21,808 bases of DNA, from positions 1 to 21,808 of the forward strand of contig JBBDYH010000096.1 in the NCBI GenBank assembly GCA_040901795.1, written 5' to 3'. The DNA is from JBBDYH01 sp040901795. Its GTDB lineage: Bacteria; Planctomycetota; Planctomycetia; Pirellulales; JALHPA01. The notes under the pieces are model-generated. The model saw nothing but the letters and a program-made list of their open reading frames with translations. It was not told the origin of the DNA and searched no databases. Shown one piece after another: positions 1 to 7,222 of this stretch; the first letter of the stretch is position 1; every line of letters starts with the position of its first letter. The translations under genes and the position numbers were made by a program.

Positions 1-23
1 CTTCACGTACGGATCTGCGCGGG

Positions 24-46
24 GGGTGGCCCGCAAGGGCCATCCC
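24..46. repeat. Short GC-rich hairpin downstream of the M14-like gene
   Basis: Two arms (gggtggccc at 24-32 and gggccatccc at 37-46) pair around a GCAA loop with one unpaired base. The hairpin lies about 27 bases beyond the stop codon of the minus-strand gene ending at 73. It could help end that transcript, but no T-run follows it, so it is reported as a palindrome and not as a terminator. Confidence 0.45.
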
Positions 47-72
47 TACCGCGATTGTCGATTAGAGTTCCT

Positions 73-1983
73 TCAATTCGTCAGTTTTAGTTCAACTGCT
101 GCTTCCGCCCTTCCTACCGCCGGAGCATAAACAACGATCTTGCCGCTGGCCGGTTTGCCCTCGGCGGTGCGCACCAGCCACATTGCCTCTGCTTTGCCGC
201 CGCGGCCCGCCAGACGATTGACTTCTGCACGCGGTGTTCCCTTCAGGAACACTGTCTTCTCCGGCAATTGCAACTCAATCTGCAACGGATACGCTGCGCC
301 GTTGATCTGGCCCATCTCCGACATCGTCGGGAGGTAACCGGTGTTGAGCACCTGGCAAGAAATGCGATACACGCCTGCGCTGAGCGGCTCGACTTTCACT
401 TCGGCCAAGTCGAGTTTTGGCATGAGCTTCAAAAATTCGATCATAAACTGCGAGTGCCTTTCGGCCAGTGCGTCGAGCTCTGTGGCCGGCGGGTTGAGCA
501 ACACAAACGGTTTGAAGCCTCCGACCTCGACCGTCTTGTTCGGGAAGTCGGCGTGCTCGATCGCCTTCCAAGGCACAAAGCCCTCGATCTTCTCGCGCTC
601 GAACCAACGCAGCGCGTTGACCTGTTCCGCTCCGCGCGACTCGGCCGGTTTCTTGCCGTCAGCCTTCTTGTCTTCCGCTTTCGGTTTGTCGTCGTTCGTC
701 TTTATGTCGCTTTCAGTCGCCGTGCCGGCGACTGCTAAACGCTTTTGCTCGGCGTCGTCTATCTTTGTGTCGCTCTCAGTCGCCGTCTCGGCGACTGCTA
801 AACGCTTTTGCTCGGTGTCGTCTTTCTTTGCGTCGCTTTCAGTCGCCGTGCCGGCGACTGCTAAACTGACTTTTGGAACCCACCAGCCGCGGGCCGCCAA
901 CGACCAGCGACCGTAATGAAAATACGCCCATTGGCTAAAGCTTCCTTCGCCGCCTGGCGACGGCGGCGCATCTTTGCCTGGGTGGATCTTGCGATACTGC
1001 TCGGCGATGTAGTCAACGTACGCGGCATCCTCTTTTTGAACCGCCGTCTTGATCCGTCCCTGGTTGTCCGCCGGCTTCCAGGGATGCATCAGGTTGTCTT
1101 CCAGCGAGAAGCAGAACACCGCCGCGATGTTAGGATGACCGAAGGCGAAATCCGCTACCGCTCGCGTCTCGGGCTCTGAGACCTGGTGCGGTCCTGCGGC
1201 CGGCTTGAAGTAGGGGTACTTGAACGTCCAGTTGCGGTTGAACGAGATTCCTCCTGCCCCGTCTTCGTTGAACTGCTCGTCGTGATCGTCGTCCTTTCCT
1301 TCGACGTAGAGCGAGTATTGTCCCGTCTCGTTTTTCTTCGCGTCCGCCTCGATCATCACCCGCGCGTCCTCGGGATGCGCTATATGCTTGCCGGCGGGAT
1401 CCGCCACGCGCATCATCGTGATGAGCCCGTCGCGGTTGAGATCGTCCCCCGGATCTTCGCCGATTATATGATCGCGGTCGTCGTCGGTGCGCGTATCGTT
1501 GCCGGCGCGCTGCAGTCGCGGCGCGCGGAAGAATGCTTCGCTGCCGTCGGGATTCGGGCGCGGAATGAAGTAGAATGTGTGACGTTCGAGGAGCGCCTGG
1601 ATCGGCTCATCGTCCGCCTTCTCGATAAGCTGTCGCGCCATACGCAGAGCAAGCTCCGAACCAACGAGGTGCGCCGCCTCGACATTCCCGACGATCAGCA
1701 CTGCGGGTTTGCGATCGGTCTCTCCCCGGCCGACCGTAATCAGCCATACCTCGCGTCCACCCGGAGACTTGGCCAACGAAATGACCGCAGCAAGACCCGG
1801 CTTCGCAATCGCCTGAACCTGCTTACTGAATGTGGCAGAATCGCTGTAGCCTTCGCTGGCCGCATCGGCGGCGAACAGCGCGTCGGCGCTTCCGAATGCC
1901 GCGCCGGTGATCAGCATCACAGCAAACAACGGAATACAGCAACTCCAGCGACGAGCGACAGAAACCAGCCGAATCAAGGCCAT
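73..1983 (-). CDS. Secreted M14 zinc-carboxypeptidase-like protein, probably non-catalytic
   Basis: 636 aa with an N-terminal export signal (hydrophobic stretch about residues 16-30, then a small-residue region to about 41). Residues about 50-370 resemble the M14 carboxypeptidase fold: the GNV segment at 99-101, IPRPNPDGSEAFF at 140-152 (like the family's PxNPDG element) and SFNRNW at 247-252 (like the family's NRN element). The zinc-binding HxxE appears as ExxH (EAAH, 102-105). The segment expected to carry the third histidine reads CFSLEDNLMHPW (291-302) with no histidine at the matching place, and no clear catalytic glutamate is seen near 356-370. Residues about 374-436 are a charged linker made of a 21-aa tandem repeat. 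The C-terminal part (about 440-636) looks like a beta-rich domain. No Shine-Dalgarno is obvious before the ATG. It may bind peptide or cell-wall material rather than cleave it. The M14 assignment is fairly sure; loss of activity is inferred by eye. Confidence 0.8.
   Translation of the reverse strand: MALIRLVSVARRWSCCIPLFAVMLITGAAFGSADALFAADAASEGYSDSATFSKQVQAIAKPGLAAVISLAKSPGGREVWLITVGRGETDRKPAVLIVGNVEAAHLVGSELALRMARQLIEKADDEPIQALLERHTFYFIPRPNPDGSEAFFRAPRLQRAGNDTRTDDDRDHIIGEDPGDDLNRDGLITMMRVADPAGKHIAHPEDARVMIEADAKKNETGQYSLYVEGKDDDHDEQFNEDGAGGISFNRNWTFKYPYFKPAAGPHQVSEPETRAVADFAFGHPNIAAVFCFSLEDNLMHPWKPADNQGRIKTAVQKEDAAYVDYIAEQYRKIHPGKDAPPSPGGEGSFSQWAYFHYGRWSLAARGWWVPKVSLAVAGTATESDAKKDDTEQKRLAVAETATESDTKIDDAEQKRLAVAGTATESDIKTNDDKPKAEDKKADGKKPAESRGAEQVNALRWFEREKIEGFVPWKAIEHADFPNKTVEVGGFKPFVLLNPPATELDALAERHSQFMIEFLKLMPKLDLAEVKVEPLSAGVYRISCQVLNTGYLPTMSEMGQINGAAYPLQIELQLPEKTVFLKGTPRAEVNRLAGRGGKAEAMWLVRTAEGKPASGKIVVYAPAVGRAEAAVELKLTN
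706..866. repeat. 63-bp tandem repeat carrying a palindrome, inside the M14-like gene
   Basis: The palindrome cagtcgccg-NNN-cggcgactg occurs at 714-734, 777-797 and 840-860, exactly 63 bases apart. The stems are identical; the loops are tgc, tct and tgc. Each is followed on the plus strand by gctaaac. Because 63 is a multiple of three, the array is read in frame on the minus strand as a 21-aa repeat containing LAVAGTATESD. The same palindrome recurs singly at 9931-9957 and 19068-19095 beside gene ends, so this is a mobile or amplifiable repeat captured in coding sequence. Confidence 0.9.
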
Positions 1984-2169
1984 TCGTAAAATCCGACGGT
2001 TTGAGTGAGAAAGGCGAGGTGGGCGGAGTTTGCCGAGGATGCCGGATATCCGGACGGCGACTATTATGACCCAACCTTCGAATGCCCGCCATCGGCCGCA
2101 AGCTCAGCGGCCGGTAAAGAAGTTTAGCTCCTGGACCTTCGCCCAGAGCCCACCGGTGATTGTCGCAGT

Positions 2170-2703
2170 TCAATCCAGCGCCACCGGCGGTCGCGGCCCT
2201 TCGTCCGCGCGCTCCCATTCGCGGCGGACTTCGCCCAAGCCATAGACGCACAACTCGAAGTCGTGACTCAGCCGCTCCAGCACGCTGCTCTGCTCGTCAT
2301 CGTCCCGCTCGCGGATCGTGCTGGCAATGTAGTACGAGCGCTTGCCGCGCTGGCAATAGTCCAACAGCGCGTCTTTCCGCCCGGGCGACCGCATGGGTCG
2401 CAGCGCCTCGGGAAACACGCCCGACCAGAACAGCGTGAAGTCGCCAATATGCCGGTGAACTTCACGTTTTGACTCCCCAATCCGCGCTTCCGCTTCGGCA
2501 AGCATGTCGGCCACTTCAAGCAGCCTTGTGCCGGTCAGGTTCCTGATCCGGTAGATCGTGTCGCAGTGAACAAAGCGAACCAACAGATTGCTGAGGTATT
2601 CCAAAAGTGGCGGATCAGCCACTCCCAGCCGGGCCTGAAACGCGTGCTCCGTCAGCCCCGCAAAATACCGCTGCAACTGGTCCAAGGGACGGGCCGGATA
2701 CAT
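2170..2703 (-). CDS. Conserved-looking protein of unknown function
   Basis: 177 aa, no signal peptide or membrane segment, rich in charged residues and predicted largely helical. It starts at an ATG at 2703; the complement of 2713-2722 reads AAGGAGGTAG, a strong Shine-Dalgarno core about 12 bases upstream, which supports both strand and start. I recognise no family motif. Segments such as LLEVADMLAEAEARIG and DFTLFWSGVFPEALR read like a folded cytoplasmic protein. It stands alone: the next minus-strand gene begins 186 bases downstream at 1983, and the MarR gene upstream is divergent. Its reality is well supported by the ribosome binding site and codon use; its function is unknown. Confidence 0.75.
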   Translation of the reverse strand: MYPARPLDQLQRYFAGLTEHAFQARLGVADPPLLEYLSNLLVRFVHCDTIYRIRNLTGTRLLEVADMLAEAEARIGESKREVHRHIGDFTLFWSGVFPEALRPMRSPGRKDALLDYCQRGKRSYYIASTIRERDDDEQSSVLERLSHDFELCVYGLGEVRREWERADEGPRPPVALD

Positions 2704-3028
2704 ACGTCGTTTCTACCTCCTTGACTGCCTGAGCAGATGCGCCAGCGGGCAGCCAGTCGAGTCTCTGACAATCTTGTTCATCGGCCAAATCAAAGCCTGG
2801 CCTGGATGAACGGGGCCTCCGAATCAGCAGATTCAGTGCTGTCACTTCAATTATTATTCACGTAATGTGCCAGTCAAATCGTTGGAGTTCAGCTTGCAGG
2901 CTGCCACCGGAGTTCTGCCTTTTGGCTGTCCGAGTCCAGATCGGCCCTTCGTTGCGCCGGCACAAGCTAAAGCTTGAACTCCAACACCGCCGCTTTCGCG
3001 GACCCAACGCCTGGTTTACGATAATCCC
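2704..3028. other. Gene-free 325-base divergent intergenic region with palindromes
   Basis: This gap separates the divergent starts of the unknown minus-strand gene (2703) and the MarR gene (3029). It contains an imperfect inverted repeat around 2773-2812 (gttcatc...gatgaac, with inner ggcca/tggcc), an AT-rich patch near 2845-2865, and a larger inverted repeat at 2881-2985. No convincing small ORF is visible. It should hold the promoters of both genes, but I could not fix a -35/-10 pair for either. Confidence 0.5.
2881..2985. repeat. Inverted repeat with arms of the ggagttcaagctt family
   Basis: The left arm gttggagttcagctt (2881-2895) and right arm aagcttgaactccaac (2970-2985) are reverse complements except for one base missing from the left arm, enclosing about 74 bases. 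The 18-base right-arm core gctaaagcttgaactcca (2966-2983) recurs exactly, in opposite orientation, at 11437-11454. It is therefore a dispersed repeat, not only a local hairpin. Confidence 0.75.
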
Positions 3029-3511
3029 ATGTCTGGCCACGACAAGCCTCGCTCCCGTCGATTCGATTCGCTCGCCCAGGAAGCGTTTCTCAACCTCTGG
3101 CGAACCTACGACCGCCTGCGCGTTCACGAAGAGGAACTGTTTGGCCGTTACGAGCTTACGCCACAGCAGTACAACGCACTTCGGCTCTTACGCCGGGACC
3201 ATCCGGGGAACGTGCCGACGCTTGCTCTGGCGTCGCGGCTGGTTTCGCGTGCCCCGGACATCACCCGCCTGCTCGATCGGCTGGTCGAGCGCGGCTTGAT
3301 CGCGCGCGAACGCCGAGCCGACAACCGCCGCGTGGTCCGCGTCGGCATCACGCCCGCCGGATTGGAACTGCTCAAAACCATGGAAGCGGACATTAAGCGC
3401 TGTCACGAACGGCAGTTAGGCCATCTTTCGCAGGAGCAGTTGCAGCAGTTGATCGCCATGCTCCGCGAGGCACGGCAGCCCCATGAACCATCGGACAGCA
3501 CATGGCTGTAG
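3029..3511 (+). CDS. MarR-family transcriptional regulator
   Basis: 160 aa with the MarR winged-helix layout. An N-terminal helix (about residues 14-40) is followed by the DNA-binding region: LTPQQYNALRLL (43-54), a recognition helix near VSRAPDITRLLDRLVERGLI, and the wing with RRADNRRVVRVGITPAG. The C-terminal helix is expected to complete dimerisation. Proteins of this family are dimeric, usually ligand-responsive repressors or activators. The ATG at 3029 has no Shine-Dalgarno; the sequence gataat lies only 3 bases before it, which may mean a leaderless or very short-leader transcript, or a start further in. It precedes the haloperoxidase gene, which has its own apparent promoter, so that gene could be a target, though this is only positional inference. 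Confidence 0.9.
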   Translation: MSGHDKPRSRRFDSLAQEAFLNLWRTYDRLRVHEEELFGRYELTPQQYNALRLLRRDHPGNVPTLALASRLVSRAPDITRLLDRLVERGLIARERRADNRRVVRVGITPAGLELLKTMEADIKRCHERQLGHLSQEQLQQLIAMLREARQPHEPSDSTWL

Positions 3512-3524
3512 CGGAGCCGCTTTC

Positions 3525-3553
3525 TTGACACTCGCCGGTGGCCGAACTAACAT
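3525..3553 (+). promoter_or_regulatory. Sigma70-type promoter for the haloperoxidase-like gene
   Basis: A perfect TTGACA (3525-3530) is followed after exactly 17 bases by TAACAT (3548-3553), matching the housekeeping -35 and most of the -10. Transcription would begin near 3560, giving a leader of about 105 bases before the start codon at 3666. The site begins just past the MarR stop codon, where a repressor bound nearby could act. Confidence 0.6.
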
Positions 3554-3665
3554 CGCTAGGGTTTGATGGGCAAACTTCAATCCGACCGGAACACGCCGGC
3601 GCAATGGGTGTCACTCGGCCGCCGCCGGTGCGAATCACTCAGTGCGGGTTTTTGGAGGCATGTCG

Positions 3666-5072
3666 ATGACATTCAATCGCCTCCTTTCGCGTGTCTGCAA
3701 GGATTGCGGCAAGGCACTGATAAGCGGCAGTTCGCGAGCCCTGCTGGCCTCGCTCATTTGGATGGCGAGCGTCGCAGCCCGAGGCGACGACGTGGTGCTC
3801 GATTGGAACGCCGCTACGCGCGAAGCGATGCGGCTCGACCGCACCGCGACCAACCCCGGCTGGTCGTCGCGCGCCATGGCGATGGTCAACGGCGCGATCT
3901 ACGACAGCTTCATGGCGATCGACCGCACGCACACGCCCTTCCTGGTCGATACAACAGCCTCTGCCGACACATCGCGCGATGCGGCAGCGACTCAGGCTGC
4001 CTACCGCATTCTCAACGCCACCTATCCCGGTCAGGCGACGTTGTTCGACGCAACACGGACCGCCACGCTGTCCGCCATTCCCGATGGTCCGGGCAAAACG
4101 GCGGGTCTATCGCTCGGCGAGCTTGTAGCCGGCCAATACCTCGCCGCGCGCGCCAACGACGGCGCCAGCGCGATGGTGCAGTACCTGCCAACGTCTGGTG
4201 CGGGCCATTGGCGTCCCGACCCGATGAACCCCGGTCAACAAGCCTGGGGACCGGGCTGGGGCCAGGTGCAGCCGTTTACGTTGACCAATAGTCGACAGTT
4301 TCAACCACCGCCGGCGCCGTCGATGACGAGCCAGCAGTACGCGGATGCATTCAATGAAGTGAAGTCGCTAGGCGCACTGAACAGCACGACGCGAACGGCC
4401 GACCAAACAGAAATGGCTATCTTCTGGGCCTATGATCGAGCCGGCATGGGACCGCCTCCGAGGCTATTTAACCAGGTCGTCGCCGACGTCGCCGCGCAGC
4501 GCGGCAACTCCGTCACACAAAACGCCAGGTTGTTCGCCATGTCAATGGTGGCGCAAGCCGACGCAGGCATCGCCGCCTGGGATTCGAAGTTCGTCGGCGA
4601 TTACTGGCGACCCATAACGGGGATTCGCGAGGCGGATACCGATGGCAATCCGTTGACCCAGCCCGATCCTAACTGGATCCCGTTGGGAGCACCCGGGGCC
4701 GGAGAAGTCCCCGATTTCACGCCCCCGTTCCCGGCCTACGTCTCCGGACATGCGACATTTGGCGGCGCGGTGTTTGGAGCGCTAACCGATTTTTATGGCA
4801 CGGATGATATCGGCTTCACGCTTTCCTCGGGCGAAATGGTAGGCATCACTCGTTCGTTCGATAGTTTTAGCCAGGCCAGCGAAGAAAACGGCCGCAGTCG
4901 CGTCTACATGGGCGTGCATTGGAACTTCGACGACACCGAAGGCCGCGCGCTGGGCGGCCAGATCGCTGACTGGGTTTCTCAGAACCACTTCCAGGCCGTG
5001 CCGGAACCGGGCACGCTCCTGCTGGCGGCATTGGCCCTTCTGTTCCTTGGTTGGCGTCGTCTGCGGCGATAA
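3666..5072 (+). CDS. PEP-CTERM exported vanadium-dependent haloperoxidase-like (PAP2 superfamily) protein
   Basis: 468 aa from the ATG at 3666. That start is chosen because GGAGG (3654-3658) lies 7 bases upstream; the earlier in-frame GTG at 3642 precedes this site and ATG 3660 is too close to it. An N-terminal signal peptide ends near residues 38-42 (VAARGDD). The vanadate-binding set of the haloperoxidase/acid phosphatase family is complete: KFVGDYWRP (K308, R315), SGH (360-362) and SRVYMGVHWNFD (R412, H418), with the family's Kx6RP and RxxxxxH spacing. The C-terminus is a PEP-CTERM sorting tag: PEP at 446-448, a hydrophobic helix, then WRRLRR. In this family the metal centre either oxidises halides with peroxide or removes phosphate; which one applies cannot be told from sequence. 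The protein is probably exported and processed by an exosortase at the cell envelope. Confidence 0.88.
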   Translation: MTFNRLLSRVCKDCGKALISGSSRALLASLIWMASVAARGDDVVLDWNAATREAMRLDRTATNPGWSSRAMAMVNGAIYDSFMAIDRTHTPFLVDTTASADTSRDAAATQAAYRILNATYPGQATLFDATRTATLSAIPDGPGKTAGLSLGELVAGQYLAARANDGASAMVQYLPTSGAGHWRPDPMNPGQQAWGPGWGQVQPFTLTNSRQFQPPPAPSMTSQQYADAFNEVKSLGALNSTTRTADQTEMAIFWAYDRAGMGPPPRLFNQVVADVAAQRGNSVTQNARLFAMSMVAQADAGIAAWDSKFVGDYWRPITGIREADTDGNPLTQPDPNWIPLGAPGAGEVPDFTPPFPAYVSGHATFGGAVFGALTDFYGTDDIGFTLSSGEMVGITRSFDSFSQASEENGRSRVYMGVHWNFDDTEGRALGGQIADWVSQNHFQAVPEPGTLLLAALALLFLGWRRLRR

Positions 5073-5108
5073 GCTAAACTCGGCCGCTGGTCTTCTGGCA
5101 ACCGTTTC

Positions 5109-5168
5109 GTTTAACCCGTAGCCGCAGGCGAGGCAACGGGCGTCCTCGCCTGCGGCTGCGGGTTAAAC
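5109..5168. repeat. 25-bp stem hairpin between genes
   Basis: The left arm (5109-5133, starting gtttaacccgtagccgcagg) and right arm (5144-5168) pair over 25 bases with a single G-T wobble around a 10-base loop. It lies 37 bases after the haloperoxidase stop and 27 bases before the NIPSNAP gene. No T-run follows, so it is not a classical terminator, but a stem of this length in RNA would protect or separate the two transcripts. Confidence 0.85.
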
Positions 5169-5195
5169 AAGGGCCCCAACTCGGGAGTATTCTCT

Positions 5196-5627
5196 ATGCG
5201 CCGCCTTGTCTTCGTGTCCGTTTTCGCGCTCATTGCCGCAGTCATCGGACTGAGCAGCTTCGATAACGGTTCCGCCGCTCAGCAGGAAAAAGGGAAGCAA
5301 AGGATCTACGAGCTGCGAACGTACCACGTTCTCCCTGGCCGCATGCCGGCCATGCTCAAGCGATTCCGGGAGCACACCACGGAGCTCTTTGAGAAGCACG
5401 GCATGGAGAACGTCGGCTACTGGACCCCGGTGGACAAGGAAGGCGAAACCAGGCTCATTTACCTCCTCGCGCACAACGGCCCGGAAGCGGCCAAGAAGAG
5501 TTGGCAGGGATTTCGCGACGACCCGGTCTGGCACAAGGCCCGCGACGCCTCCGAAGCGGATGGCAAGATCGTCGAGAAAGTCGAGAGCGTGTTCCTTAAG
5601 CCGACGGATTTTTCGAAGCTAAAGTAG
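5196..5627 (+). CDS. Exported NIPSNAP-family protein
   Basis: 143 aa. Residues 1-28 form a signal peptide ending near GSAAQQ. The rest is a single NIPSNAP ferredoxin-like alpha/beta-barrel domain, recognised by YELRTYHVLPGRMPAMLKRF at its start, GYWTP in the middle and the closing segment with WQGFRDDPVWHKARDASEADG. Proteins of this fold dimerise; most have no established biochemical role, and the exported forms are common in planctomycetes. GGGAG lies about 10 bases before the ATG. The gene stands between two strong palindromes (5109-5168 and 5655-5701), so it is probably transcribed alone. Family assignment is firm; function is unknown. Confidence 0.88.
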   Translation: MRRLVFVSVFALIAAVIGLSSFDNGSAAQQEKGKQRIYELRTYHVLPGRMPAMLKRFREHTTELFEKHGMENVGYWTPVDKEGETRLIYLLAHNGPEAAKKSWQGFRDDPVWHKARDASEADGKIVEKVESVFLKPTDFSKLK

Positions 5628-5654
5628 CGATTCGGCATAGATGAAACCGTAGGC

Positions 5655-5701
5655 CGGCCTTCCAAGGCCGACCGTGAATGCTCGACAGCCTCGGAAGGCC
5701 G
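5655..5701. repeat. Nested hairpin downstream of the NIPSNAP gene
   Basis: cggccttccaaggc (5655-5668) pairs with gcctcggaaggccg (5688-5701) with one mismatch. The left arm also folds on itself (ggcctt/aaggcc at 5656-5669), giving two alternative structures. It lies 27 bases after the NIPSNAP stop codon and may end or stabilise that mRNA. There is no T-run. Confidence 0.65.
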
Positions 5702-5824
5702 TCGGTACTCATCAACGCCAAGAATTGCTTGCACATTCCGCGGTCCCGCCGTACATTCCGGTGCAGGGAGTTTGGCGGCATGGCTGTCGCCATCGAGTGA
5801 GCCAACGATTATCCGGAGAGGGTT

Positions 5825-7207
5825 ATGGATTCTTTCCTGCAAGATGTCAGAGAGTATTTCGATCAATTGGCCGTGATGCCGATCGAGCTCCGTATCCCCC
5901 TCTCGGTGATGATGTTTCTGGAGTTCGCGATCTGGGGGGGTTGGTTCGTCGTGCTGGGGAATTATCTCAATGCTCTCAACTTCTCACGCACGCAGATCGC
6001 CCGCGTCTATGCGACGATGCCCATTGGCGCCATCATTTCTCCCATGTTCATTGGGACCATTGCGGACCAGTATTTCAATGCCGAACACGTGATGGCGGTA
6101 TCGCACCTGGTGGGCGGCTGTCTCTTGATTTGGCTCGCCCAGATACGCACGCCGCTGGCATTCTTTTGGGTCGCGCTCGTCTATGCGCTCGTCTATTCGC
6201 CGACATTGTCGCTGGTCAATTCCATCATGTTCGAGGGCGCTCGTGGCTACCCCACAATTGCCCAGGAAATCCGCGACCAATTCCCCACCGTTCGCGTCTT
6301 GGGAACGATCGGCTGGATCGCAGCCGGCATGTCGCTCAAACTCTTTATCAAGCCCGGCGAACCCGTTAACAATCGCCCGATCCTTTTGGCGGCCGCGCTC
6401 TCATTGGCCCTCGGCGCGTATTCGTTCACTTTGCCCGAAACGCTCCCCGGAGCGGTTCGCGCCGAGCAGGACCACGACCTTGCAATTGAACAGCTCGAAG
6501 AACAACTGGACGCTGGGAAGATCAATCAGGCTGAATTCGATCGCCAGCAAGTTCGCGCCGAGGAACAATTGGAGTCCAGCCAGGGGATCGCGTTCTTTCG
6601 GGCGGTCGGCATGTTCAAGGATCCGGATGCCGCGGTGTTTTTCATCGCCTCGCTGATCATCGCCATGGCGATGGCGGTGTACTTTGCCTTCGCAGCGCTC
6701 TACTTGGAGCAGGGGGCTAAGGTAAAACCGGAGAACATCGGTCCGGTCATGACGCTCGGTCAATGGGTGGAGATTTTCTTTCTGTTCACGTTGACCTGGT
6801 TCATCGACAAGTGGGGCATGAATACGGTGTTGGTGATCGGCATGGTCGCGTGGGCGCTTCGTTTCGCCATCTTCGCCGCGCGGCCTCCGTTTGCGCTAAT
6901 TGCACTGGGCATCGCGTTGCATGGAATCTGCTTTGACTTCTTCTTTGCCGCGGGCATGATGAATACCGATCGCATCGCGCCCTCGGGCATTGCAAACAGC
7001 GCCCAATCGCTTTACGGCGTGCTCGTGTACGGTCTGGGGATGTGGCTGGGCACCGAAGCGGCCGGCTGGCTGAATCAGTCGTTCACGGTCGAGACGGTCG
7101 ATCCGGCCACACGTCAAACGACTCGTGTGACGGATTGGACCAAGTTCTGGATTATCCCCTGCCTGGGCGTCGTCGCCGCTCTGGCCGTGTACCTGATCTT
7201 CGCGTAA
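5825..7207 (+). CDS. MFS permease, nucleoside:H+ symporter-like
   Basis: 460 aa with about twelve hydrophobic segments in two halves. The first transmembrane segment (LSVMMFLEFAIWGGWFVVLG), the following loop (GAIISPMFIGTIADQYF) and the early NEI-like spacing are typical of the nucleoside:H+ symporter branch of the major facilitator superfamily (NupG-like). Those carriers are usually about 420 aa; the extra length is a central cytoplasmic loop at about residues 205-260 that is highly charged and predicted helical or coiled (AIEQLEEQLDAGKINQ and on). GGAGAG lies 6-8 bases before the ATG. The stop codon is only 15 bases from the stop of the convergent lipoprotein gene. Import of nucleosides or a related small molecule across the inner membrane is the likely role; substrate is inferred from family only. 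Confidence 0.85.
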   Translation: MDSFLQDVREYFDQLAVMPIELRIPLSVMMFLEFAIWGGWFVVLGNYLNALNFSRTQIARVYATMPIGAIISPMFIGTIADQYFNAEHVMAVSHLVGGCLLIWLAQIRTPLAFFWVALVYALVYSPTLSLVNSIMFEGARGYPTIAQEIRDQFPTVRVLGTIGWIAAGMSLKLFIKPGEPVNNRPILLAAALSLALGAYSFTLPETLPGAVRAEQDHDLAIEQLEEQLDAGKINQAEFDRQQVRAEEQLESSQGIAFFRAVGMFKDPDAAVFFIASLIIAMAMAVYFAFAALYLEQGAKVKPENIGPVMTLGQWVEIFFLFTLTWFIDKWGMNTVLVIGMVAWALRFAIFAARPPFALIALGIALHGICFDFFFAAGMMNTDRIAPSGIANSAQSLYGVLVYGLGMWLGTEAAGWLNQSFTVETVDPATRQTTRVTDWTKFWIIPCLGVVAALAVYLIFA

Positions 7208-7222
7208 TGGAGGCGAACTTCT

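Noticed and set aside
714..860. Possible CRISPR-like array because of three evenly spaced palindromes
   Set aside because: The intervals between the palindromes are themselves repeated, not unique spacers; the array is in frame in a coding gene, and no cas gene is present.
268..916. Plus-strand open frames across 268-738 and 341-916
   Set aside because: They lie antisense to the M14-like gene, whose signal peptide and family motifs define the coding strand; the frames follow from GC-rich third positions.
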